From contig SKOF01000429.1 of assembly GCA_007120155.1 (NCBI GenBank), forward strand, positions 1 through 13,212: 13,212 nt of DNA, in the 5' to 3' direction. Position numbers and translations under genes: made by a program. The notes below the pieces were generated by a model. It did not search any database, was not told where the DNA came from, and worked only from the letters and a program-made list of their open reading frames with translations. Positions 1-6,196 of the stretch are shown piece by piece (within the stretch, counting starts at the first letter, position 1; each line of letters opens with the position of its first letter). Source of the DNA: Thioalkalivibrio sp. (GTDB taxonomy: Bacteria; Pseudomonadota; Gammaproteobacteria; Ectothiorhodospirales; Ectothiorhodospiraceae).

Positions 1-2
1 CC

Positions 3-118
3 CGAGGCATCCCGATTCCCGGGGCAGCCTGTTCACGAATACGGGCATGCCGGCGTTCCGAGCATCGAGCGACAACACGGCACCGCGCCATCGCGCGGGC
101 GTGTCGCAGGCACTTTAA
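3..118 (+). CDS. possible 3' end of an unidentified gene, truncated by the window edge
   Basis: An open frame runs from the window edge to a TAA at 116-118 and would encode about 38 C-terminal residues ending VSQAL. Third codon positions are strongly G/C, as expected for coding DNA in this genome, but the opposite strand is also open here, so the strand is uncertain. I do not recognise the product. If real, it converges on folK-folP. Its TAA is the one inside the TTAACCCGGACATTGC motif that forms the left arm of the inverted-repeat element, the same relative position as the folP stop in the right arm. Confidence 0.3.
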   Translation, partial: RHPDSRGSLFTNTGMPAFRASSDNTAPRHRAGVSQAL

Positions 119-381
119 CCCGGACATTGCACCGAGGATCGCGAATGATTGCGGTCTCTCGTCCTGTCCCGCGCCGTCTCTGGAAGGAGAAGCGTAGCCG
201 TAGTACGGTTCGACTGAAGAGCAAGCGGGACAGGACGAGAGACCGCAATCATCGTGATAGGCCGGTGGCGAGGTATAATCTGTCACCGCACCTTTGCGAC
301 CAGATGCGCTGGTTTATGGCACTCATTCAAAAGGTTACACAAAGCCGCCGGCCGCCTTGGGGCAATGTCCGGGTTAAGGTG
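111..381. repeat. outer inverted repeat of a 271-bp nested palindromic element (MITE-like)
   Basis: The left arm 111-137 and right arm 355-381 are inverted copies matching at 24 of 27 positions, with a perfect 16-bp core (TTAACCCGGACATTGC at 115-130, complement at 362-377). The right arm contains the folP stop codon. The enclosed 217 bp has no recognisable protein, and a second, perfect inverted repeat lies inside it. The arrangement resembles a small non-autonomous mobile element or a bidirectional 3'-end structure. No clear target-site duplication was found. Confidence 0.6.
145..252. repeat. perfect 28-bp inverted repeat with 52-nt spacer
   Basis: Arms 145-172 and 225-252 are exactly complementary over 28 bp, beginning ATGATTGCGGTCTC on the left and ending GAGACCGCAATCAT on the right. 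The 52-nt spacer holds a small palindrome, CCGTAGTACGG, at 198-208. Either strand could fold as RNA into a very stable hairpin. A perfect arm match of this length implies a recent insertion, gene conversion between the arms, or selection on the structure. It is nested in the larger inverted repeat at 111-381. Confidence 0.85.
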
Positions 382-1654
382 TCACAAGGTGCACCCAGCC
401 CCGATAACCCGAGACATGCATGGGCACGTTATGAACCCGGATGATGTCCACGCCCTGCGCGCACAGATGCAGCGAACTGCCCAGGGTCGTCAGATCCTTG
501 TCGCTCACGTCCCGGCTGGAAAATTCCTTCATGAAGGACTTTCTCGAATGGCCGACCAGGACCCGCAGGCCATGACGACGGAACCGGGCTGACTGCCGCA
601 ACAGCTTCAACGATTGCAGGCTGTCCTTGCCGAAGCCTATGCCGGGGTCGAACACGATCCGGCCGAGGTCCAGACCGGCCTTGTCCCAGCTTTCCATCTG
701 CGCCATCAGCCAGTGCTCCACGGTGGCCACCGGATCACATCCCGGCGGCAGGATCCTGTCCCTGCTGGCCGGGATGCTGACGTGATGCATGGCGATCCAG
801 TCATTGCCGCTGGAGCGTGCCAGTTCCCGCATCCCGGGCGAGGTCAGACCGCTCACGTCGTTGATGATGTCCACACCCAGCTCCAGTCCCCGCCGGGCCA
901 CCTCGGGATGATAGGTGTCCAGGCTCAGCAAGGGGCGCAAGGGATCATGAGCGAATCTGGACGAGAGCCGGGTGAGCACCGGTTCGAGGCGCGCCCACTC
1001 GTCCGCGGCGCCGAGGGGCGTCGCCCCCGGGCGGGTCGATTCGGCCCCGATGTCGATGATATGGGCACCTGCCGAGACCATGGCATCCACGTGCGGCTCG
1101 ATCCGGTCCCAGTCCATGAACTGGCCCCCATCGGAGAACGAATCGGGCGTCACGTTGACGATGCCCATCCACAGCGGAATGTGGTGCCTCAGTTCCCGCG
1201 ACCAGTCCAGCAGGGTCCGGTTTCCCAGGCCGGGCACGGTCAGACGCGGTTCCAGTGCGACCATGGGCGTCAATACGAAACCCCGCCGATGCAGACCCGC
1301 ATGCGGAATGGTCAGTTCGCCCCCGGCAAGCTGCCGGTCCCCCCACAGCAGGATATCGATGTCGATGGGGCGCGGTGCCCAGCGGGGGGTGTCGCCCCGC
1401 CCCATCCGGGCCTGGATGTCGACGATCCATTCCCGCAACTGCCGGGGCTCGCAGCCGACCTCGCCTTCCAGGGCCAGATTCAGGTAAGGCAGATTCCAGT
1501 CGGCAGGGGCATCGTCCGGCAACAAGGCCGGCGATTCCACCACCGGCGAGACCCTCAGCCGCTTGAGACCCCGGGCCTCCAGCAGCCCGATGGCCTGCCG
1601 CAGGTTTTCCCGCCGGTCACCCAGATTGGAACCGAGACCCAGAAAGATACGCAT
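374..1654 (-). CDS. folKP: bifunctional HPPK-DHPS fusion (folate biosynthesis)
   Basis: This 426-residue cytosolic enzyme would perform two consecutive folate steps: pyrophosphorylation of 6-hydroxymethyl-dihydropterin, then condensation with p-aminobenzoate to dihydropteroate. The HPPK domain spans about residues 1-155, with GLGSNLGDR at 6-14 and the signature PRPIDIDIL at 94-102. The DHPS domain starts near residue 160, with NVTPDSFSDGG at 167-177, GAESTRPGA at 203-211, a DPGIGFGKD loop and a GHSRKSF motif near the C terminus. The DHPS tail (RVHNV type) is like that of known fused enzymes such as Francisella HPPK-DHPS. The ATG at 1654 gives the expected HPPK N terminus, but I see no Shine-Dalgarno before it. 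The TAA at 374-376 lies in an inverted-repeat arm. In many gammaproteobacteria folK and folP are separate genes at separate loci, so this may be a second copy. Confidence 0.95.
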   Translation of the reverse strand: MRIFLGLGSNLGDRRENLRQAIGLLEARGLKRLRVSPVVESPALLPDDAPADWNLPYLNLALEGEVGCEPRQLREWIVDIQARMGRGDTPRWAPRPIDIDILLWGDRQLAGGELTIPHAGLHRRGFVLTPMVALEPRLTVPGLGNRTLLDWSRELRHHIPLWMGIVNVTPDSFSDGGQFMDWDRIEPHVDAMVSAGAHIIDIGAESTRPGATPLGAADEWARLEPVLTRLSSRFAHDPLRPLLSLDTYHPEVARRGLELGVDIINDVSGLTSPGMRELARSSGNDWIAMHHVSIPASRDRILPPGCDPVATVEHWLMAQMESWDKAGLDLGRIVFDPGIGFGKDSLQSLKLLRQSARFRRHGLRVLVGHSRKSFMKEFSSRDVSDKDLTTLGSSLHLCAQGVDIIRVHNVPMHVSGYRGWVHLVTP

Positions 1655-1736
1655 AGTCGTCGAGGCCGATAGATCGGAGTGCGTCTGACCGTGAAGCCGC
1701 CGGACCCCGCTTCACCGGCCGTCCCGGATGGTCGAA

Positions 1737-1761
1737 ACCCGCCTGCATCGTTGCGGCGGGT
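1737..1761 (-). other. hairpin between znuB and folKP
   Basis: The arms ACCCGCC and GGCGGGT form a 7-bp stem, extended by GCA/TGC after a one-base bulge, with a 4-nt loop. On the minus strand it is followed by only three T residues. It could be a weak terminator for the znu transcript or a leader structure of the folKP mRNA. The rest of the 338-bp gap (1655-1992) holds a candidate promoter and no convincing gene. Confidence 0.35.
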
Positions 1762-1797
1762 GACAGGAACAGTCGCGGGAGCTCAAGGGAGCGCCCA

Positions 1798-1827
1798 AGA
1801 ATAAGAGATCGAGGACCGGAAATCCAA
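1798..1827 (-). promoter_or_regulatory. candidate sigma70 promoter for folKP
   Basis: On the minus strand a TTGGAT box (1822-1827) is separated by 18 nt from TATTCT (1798-1803); each matches 4 of 6 consensus bases. It would give a leader of about 136 nt containing the hairpin at 1737-1761. In GC-rich DNA this match could be chance. Confidence 0.25.
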
Positions 1828-1992
1828 CCGGGGCGCGGGTGCCTGCTTGGCCACGCAGACTCCGGACATTCCGGCATCGGCAAGGCGCGAGCCATGGCTC
1901 ATGTCCTCTCCCGTTCGGGGGCCGGTGCAGTCCGCCTGACCTCGGATGATACGGTGCGGCACCGCGATCTCCGGCCGCCACAGGCCCGGCGA

Positions 1993-2817
1993 TCATGCAC
2001 CCGCGGATACGTCCGCCGACGGCTGCACCGGTCTCCGCAACCGGCCCGCCAGACGCAGGAGGCTCAGCACCCCGAAGGTCAACACCAACATCGGGCCAAA
2101 GGGCTGATCCAGTGCAATGGCAAGGACAAATGCGATGACATAGGCAACCGTCGCGATCGCCGCCGCGAGCAACAGTACCCATCGCCAGCCCCGGGACAGC
2201 GCCCAGGCGATCCAGGGCGGCACGAACACGAGCGCAAACGCGGCCATGACCCCAAAACTTGTCGTCGCCAGCGCAACGGCTGCCACCACCAGCAGATCGA
2301 ACAGAACATGATGCCGCCACGCCGGGACGCCGTTGGCCGAGAAGTGATCGGGGAAGAAGCAGGACATCAGCAGTCGTTTGGAAAGCCATGGGAAGACCGC
2401 TGCCCCCACTACCAGAAGCAGGAGTGCCGACACCAGATGCCCCTGGCCGGTGAAGTAAAGCTGCCCATCCATCAGCGACTTGCTGACCATATCTCCATGG
2501 GCCGTGAAAGCCGCGGCCACGAGGGCCACACCCCAGCCGATCAGGATGAAGACGGCAAAATGATCATTGCCGGCCCGCTCAAGCAGACCCTTGGCGATGG
2601 CGACGAGGCCGGCCGCGACAAGCGCCCCGGCCATGACCGGCGCATGGATCACCACCGCGAGCACGCCGCCGGCGGCAGCCACCTGCGCATAGGCCAGCGC
2701 GGCCAACCACTCGTTACGCAGTCGCAGATAAACACCGGCCACTGCCGCCAGGGGCGCGAGCACCAGTCCGGTCACGAAGGGCAGATGAAACAGGGGATCA
2801 AGGAGCAGTTCAAACAT
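1993..2817 (-). CDS. znuB: zinc/manganese-type ABC transporter permease
   Basis: This is a 274-residue inner-membrane permease of the ABC-3 (ZnuB/TroC) family, made almost entirely of hydrophobic helices separated by short polar loops. It would form the membrane channel for metal delivered by the neighbouring ZnuA-like binding protein. The open frame extends further upstream, but that part overlaps the ATPase gene. I place the start at the ATG at 2817 (MFELLLDPLF), which overlaps the ATPase stop by one base (TGATG), a usual sign of translational coupling. A GGTGG sequence lies upstream as a possible ribosome binding site. The gene is last in the zinc block. The substrate is inferred from the family and neighbours; manganese cannot be excluded. 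Confidence 0.92.
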   Translation of the reverse strand: MFELLLDPLFHLPFVTGLVLAPLAAVAGVYLRLRNEWLAALAYAQVAAAGGVLAVVIHAPVMAGALVAAGLVAIAKGLLERAGNDHFAVFILIGWGVALVAAAFTAHGDMVSKSLMDGQLYFTGQGHLVSALLLLVVGAAVFPWLSKRLLMSCFFPDHFSANGVPAWRHHVLFDLLVVAAVALATTSFGVMAAFALVFVPPWIAWALSRGWRWVLLLAAAIATVAYVIAFVLAIALDQPFGPMLVLTFGVLSLLRLAGRLRRPVQPSADVSAGA

Positions 2818-3398
2818 CAGCGGTCCACCGGGAAACTGCGTGAGCAGACGGCCTCGATGAAGGACGCATCGTGACTGACCAGCAGCAGGGTCCGGCCGTT
2901 GCGTTCCTCCCGGATCAGGCGGCTCAGCACTGCATTCGTGGCAGGATCCAGGTTGTTTGTGGGTTCGTCGAGAAGCACCAGATCTGCCGGGCTGCCGAGA
3001 CAGGCCCAGATCTGCACGATCTGGAACTGCCCGCCGCTGAGTTGATCCATGCGGCAATGCAGTAACCGGGAGACCTCGTCCGGCGGGTTCCGGTGGACAG
3101 CGCCGGTGAGCCGGACCAGATCTTCGCCCGTAAGGGGGAACTCGTGCGGGCGCACCGGGAGTTGTCGATGGTGCGCCAGCCGAAGGCCCGGCCGTTTCCG
3201 GATACTGCCGCCAAACACCCGCGCAACGCCCGTGATGGCCTTCAGGACCGTGGACTTGCCGGCGCCGTTGCTGCCCAGCAGACCCAGCACCTCGCCCGGG
3301 TGGAGATCGAAGCTGAGTGGGCCGACCACCGGCCGCGCATAGCCCGCCACCAGCTTCTCGCAGCGCAGCACCGGTTCGGATGTCATCGAAGACGCCAT
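2817..3398 (-). CDS. znuC: zinc ABC transporter ATP-binding protein (short form)
   Basis: This 193-residue ABC ATPase would power the zinc importer. It has Walker A GSNGAGKS at 42-49, a Q-loop glutamine at 79, the signature LSGGQ at 120-124, Walker B LVLLDEP at 140-146 and the switch histidine H176 (VSHD). It is short: it stops about 17 residues after the switch histidine, whereas E. coli ZnuC is about 250 residues with a C-terminal extension. All catalytic motifs remain, so it should be active. The start at 3398 (MASSMTSEP) lies 5 nt after the znuA stop; a second ATG at 3386 (MTSEP) is equally possible and neither has a strong Shine-Dalgarno. Its stop overlaps the znuB start by one base. Confidence 0.9.
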   Translation of the reverse strand: MASSMTSEPVLRCEKLVAGYARPVVGPLSFDLHPGEVLGLLGSNGAGKSTVLKAITGVARVFGGSIRKRPGLRLAHHRQLPVRPHEFPLTGEDLVRLTGAVHRNPPDEVSRLLHCRMDQLSGGQFQIVQIWACLGSPADLVLLDEPTNNLDPATNAVLSRLIREERNGRTLLLVSHDASFIEAVCSRSFPVDR

Positions 3399-3403
3399 TG
3401 CCG

Positions 3404-4288
3404 CTACAGGGTGCCCGCCATTGCCTTCACCCACTGGTCGATCAGCTCGAAGTAGGCCCTGGCATCCGCGTCCAGGGGCGGGTCCAGTGGCAGGGCGTAC
3501 AGCGTCCATCCCAGTTCCTCGGCAATAAACCGGGGTCCGCGCTCGGGATGATGCGCCGCGCGGATCACCACTCCTTCGCTTCCTTCCAGCTCCCGCACCA
3601 GATCCCGGAGGTGTCTGGCGGTGGGCGGAATGCCGGGCAGCGGCTCCACGTAGCCGAGGACGGGAACACCCAACCGGGTCGTCAGGTAACTGGTATCCTC
3701 GTGGTAGGCAATCATGCCCGGTGCCCCGCTCACCTGTTCCCGCCAGACCGGGAGGCGCTGTTCCACCTGGCGCACGAAGTCCTCGGCATTGGCGCGAAAG
3801 CGATCCGCATTCGCCTCGTCAAAACGCGCGAGACGTTCAGCCAGCGCGCGGCCCACCTGCGCCATGCGCACCGGGTCCATGTTGACATGGGGATTTCCGG
3901 TCGGATGAACGTCGCCAAGTGCCCGATCCGCTGGACCTCCTGCGCCGATCAGCTCCACCTGTGCCGCCGCCTCGAAATAGCCGATCTGTCCGGGATTCAG
4001 TGCCGGGTTTGCCGCCCCCTGGAGGGCGGCCGGCAGCCAGCCCACCTCCAGTTCCGCACCCACGGCCACCACCAGATCGGCCCGCCTCAGGGCGGCCATC
4101 ATGCTCGGGCGTGCCTGCAGGTAATGCGCATCCCTGTCCGGCGGGGCCAGCACCCGCACCGAAACCGCGTCGCCCCCCACCGTTCGGGTCAGCATGCCCA
4201 TGGTCGAGGTCGTCGCAACCACTTCAACCGTCGCTTGCGCCGTCACCGCTGCCAGCAGCAGGATCAGGCCGGTCAATAACTTGTACAT
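3404..4288 (-). CDS. znuA: periplasmic metal-binding protein of a zinc ABC transporter
   Basis: This is a 294-residue cluster A-I (ZnuA/TroA) solute-binding protein. A signal peptide ends near residue 19 (LLLAAVTAQA). Likely metal ligands are H55 (DAHYLQARPS), H134 (GNPHVNMDP), H196 (AYHEDTSYL) and an aspartate in LPLDPPLD near 269-273, the usual three-histidine-plus-acid pattern. The His-rich loop present in many ZnuA proteins between the first two histidines is absent; that stretch has only one histidine (H128) before the ligand H134. Two ATGs are available. An AGGAG lies only 2 nt from the first (4294) but 8 nt from the second (4288), so I chose 4288. It follows the outer-membrane protein gene by 114 nt and precedes znuC by 5 nt. 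Confidence 0.93.
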   Translation of the reverse strand: MYKLLTGLILLLAAVTAQATVEVVATTSTMGMLTRTVGGDAVSVRVLAPPDRDAHYLQARPSMMAALRRADLVVAVGAELEVGWLPAALQGAANPALNPGQIGYFEAAAQVELIGAGGPADRALGDVHPTGNPHVNMDPVRMAQVGRALAERLARFDEANADRFRANAEDFVRQVEQRLPVWREQVSGAPGMIAYHEDTSYLTTRLGVPVLGYVEPLPGIPPTARHLRDLVRELEGSEGVVIRAAHHPERGPRFIAEELGWTLYALPLDPPLDADARAYFELIDQWVKAMAGTL

Positions 4289-4357
4289 CAACATGTCTCC
4301 TGTCGTCTGCAGATTCCTCGGGCGGCGAAACCTTGCGCCGTCCGTGCCGGAGAGAAC

Positions 4358-4391
4358 GCGCGGGACACCGGTGATTCTGTCCGGCCCGCGC
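4358..4391 (-). other. intergenic hairpin between the outer-membrane protein gene and znuA
   Basis: The arms GCGCGGG (4358-4364) and CCCGCGC (4385-4391) pair perfectly, and an inner CCGG/CCGG pair follows after a three-base bulge, with a 9-nt loop. It lies just after the outer-membrane protein stop codon. There is no run of T after it, so it is not a standard intrinsic terminator. It may set the ratio of outer-membrane protein to znuACB message by partial termination or 3'-end protection. Confidence 0.4.
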
Positions 4392-4402
4392 GACCCCGAG
4401 AA

Positions 4403-5917
4403 TCAGAATTTATGGGCACCGTGCACCCCCAGCGCCATCTGGAACTGGAGCATAAATGCCCATTCCGGGTCCTGATCGTAATAATCCGAGCGATTGAGCT
4501 GGGCCCGAAACATCGAGAACTCGGTCGGACGGAAGGTGACGCTGCCGGCATATCGGTAGGAGGTCCCGAAGTCGGCGAAGAAGTCATCCTCGACGAGGGC
4601 ATTCCTGTTGGTCAGGCCCAGGGCCTCGGCACGCAGGCCTGCCTGCCAGCGCGGGGCGACTCCGTAAAGGGCCTGGAGATAAAGACCGTCCTGCCGGGCC
4701 GTGGCCGATTCTGCATGCGTGATCTCGAGGTTTCCGTTCTGGAAACGCATTTCCCGGAAATTGGCGTCGATCTCCCGGTAGAAATACTCGCCTTGCACGA
4801 CCCAATCCCCATGGCCGTAGTTGCGGCCGGCATCGTACTTGTAAACGGCGTCCAGCCCGGCAAACCATGCGCTGCCTTCCCAGGATTCATACCGCAGGCT
4901 GGAATGCAGGTCGTCCCGCTGGAACGCCCGGGCGTAGCCATAGGACAGGCCGAACTGCGCCGCATGATCGTAGCCAAGGTCCGGACCGAACTTGGCGAAC
5001 CCGGTGATCAGCCGTGGACCGGATTCGTCGCTGAAGGGATTGTCGTCGCGCCAGCGGACCCTGACGGGGTTACCATCGGCATCCGGCAGCACGGTCACGT
5101 GCTCGACCCTTCCCGCACCCACGTAGGGCGAGATCCCATCAGACTCCCCCTGAAGAAGTTCGATCCCGAACTGGCTGTAGAACGGCGTGGCCGGCATCCA
5201 GGTCAACTGCACCCCGGTCTCCTGCAGACCGTGATCCCCGAACAGGAACTCGTTCACCAGCGGCCGGTCGACGAAAGCCCAGTCGTGCGGGTGCTGCGCA
5301 TTGATGTAGCCGACATCGGAGAGGAACTTGCCCACCTTGACCCGGAGTCCCGCCGGCAGGTTGCGGGTGGTGGCGTAGGCCTCCTCCACCTCGACGCCAT
5401 GCTCATCGAACGCCAGCGTGGCAAGGGCATCGAAATAGGGATCGACGGTGGCGGTAAAGGTCAGTTCCGTCTCCCGAAGATTGAAACCCTCCTCGAGCCC
5501 GTGATCATCGCCATGGCCATATCCGTGATCGTGGCCACCCTCGAAGCCCGCCGGATCCTCGATCGAGCCGCTCTGGTGGTACTGGACCATGTCCACGATG
5601 ATCGAGATACCGGGGTTGAAGGCAGAGCCGGAAGTCACCCGGTCTCCGCCAAGCACCGGCAGGGGCACCAGCTCTGCGCCGGGCACATTGCTGCCGCGGG
5701 GCGGCTCCTGTGCGGCAAGTGCAGTGGACGAGAACGCCACCACCAACGCCGCGAACAGCGTGCCCGGTGTCGGGACACCGGCTGTCCTGCCGGGCAGGGT
5801 GATCGTCTCGATACAAGTCCCGGAAGATGAACCGGTTTTGGCCATGGGGACATTGGACACACGCGCAAGTTTCTTGCGCACTGGTATGGAAGCGATGGAT
5901 GACAGCCATGAACTCAT
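4403..5917 (-). CDS. outer-membrane beta-barrel protein of a zinc-uptake locus
   Basis: This 504-residue protein looks like an outer-membrane barrel. The export signal ends near ALAAQ (residues 66-70), many alternating aromatic and polar strands follow (for example FNLRETELTFTATVDPYFD), and the chain ends in a terminal phenylalanine (GAHKF), the usual barrel assembly signal. A loop at about 126-140 (EGGHDHGYGHGDDHG) has four histidines and several acids, a likely zinc-collecting site. No plug domain or TonB box is evident, so it is not a ZnuD-type receptor. It precedes znuA in the same direction, which suggests a role in zinc passage across the outer membrane. The start at 5917 is set by AAAGGAG ending 6 nt upstream. 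The roughly 50 residues before the hydrophobic signal core are unusually long. The function is inferred from context. Confidence 0.85.
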   Translation of the reverse strand: MSSWLSSIASIPVRKKLARVSNVPMAKTGSSSGTCIETITLPGRTAGVPTPGTLFAALVVAFSSTALAAQEPPRGSNVPGAELVPLPVLGGDRVTSGSAFNPGISIIVDMVQYHQSGSIEDPAGFEGGHDHGYGHGDDHGLEEGFNLRETELTFTATVDPYFDALATLAFDEHGVEVEEAYATTRNLPAGLRVKVGKFLSDVGYINAQHPHDWAFVDRPLVNEFLFGDHGLQETGVQLTWMPATPFYSQFGIELLQGESDGISPYVGAGRVEHVTVLPDADGNPVRVRWRDDNPFSDESGPRLITGFAKFGPDLGYDHAAQFGLSYGYARAFQRDDLHSSLRYESWEGSAWFAGLDAVYKYDAGRNYGHGDWVVQGEYFYREIDANFREMRFQNGNLEITHAESATARQDGLYLQALYGVAPRWQAGLRAEALGLTNRNALVEDDFFADFGTSYRYAGSVTFRPTEFSMFRAQLNRSDYYDQDPEWAFMLQFQMALGVHGAHKF

Positions 5918-5959
5918 TTCGGACTCCTTTGGCGATGTGTAGCAGCAAACCAGATTCAC

Positions 5960-5973
5960 AATGTAATTACGTT
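5960..5973. promoter_or_regulatory. candidate Zur operator upstream of the zinc block
   Basis: AATGTAATTACGTT is palindromic at 12 of 14 positions around a perfect GTAATTAC core (5963-5970), centred about 50 bp upstream of the outer-membrane protein ATG. It is an AT-rich island in GC-rich DNA and resembles Fur-family sites; the GTAAT/ATTAC halves recall Bacillus Zur boxes. Zur control is inferred from the genes it precedes. No clear sigma70 -35/-10 pair was found beside it. Confidence 0.4.
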
Positions 5974-6024
5974 ACCTTTCCACAAAGGACGACATCCTGC
6001 ATCCAACACATTCTTGCGGACTTC

Positions 6025-6046
6025 CCCATAAGTTTCCCCTTATGGG
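6025..6046. repeat. 8-bp inverted repeat CCCATAAG-6-CTTATGGG
   Basis: Perfect 8-bp arms (6025-6032 and 6039-6046) flank a TTTCCC spacer. It lies about 110-130 bp upstream of the outer-membrane protein start and about 150 bp past the end of cbiO. There is no T run on the minus strand after it, so an operator is more likely than a terminator. Its CCCATA core also occurs in the palindrome upstream of cbiM at 8970-8985. Confidence 0.6.
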
Positions 6047-6066
6047 TGGCCGGTTTTCCGCCGTGT

Positions 6067-6092
6067 GGAATGTCCTCCCGGCGGAATGTCCT
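6067..6092. repeat. two direct copies of GGAATGTCCT, 16 bp apart
   Basis: GGAATGTCCT occurs at 6067-6076 and again at 6083-6092, a 16-bp period with partly matching flanks. It is in the cbiO to outer-membrane protein gap. It may be a pair of regulator half-sites or a small tandem duplication. Confidence 0.5.
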
Positions 6093-6196
6093 TCCTGAGC
6101 CAACCGTTGGCGGGCACCAAAGGTCCCGCGGTTCCGGCTCCCCGTGCACTTCGGCGCATAACCACGGCGCGGGACATTTGCCCCGGACAGGACGCG

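Noticed and set aside
274..279. Consensus TATAAT on the plus strand inside the nested repeat element
   Set aside because: No matching -35 box lies at a suitable distance, and no gene follows on that strand.
1617..2389. Minus-strand open frames in and around the znuB-folKP gap
   Set aside because: They overlap the real folKP and znuB genes in other frames, have no recognisable domain and no good start signals.
4412..5830. 472-residue plus-strand open frame opposite the outer-membrane protein gene
   Set aside because: It is a mirror frame in GC-rich DNA with no recognisable domain; the minus strand has a Shine-Dalgarno, signal peptide and barrel features.
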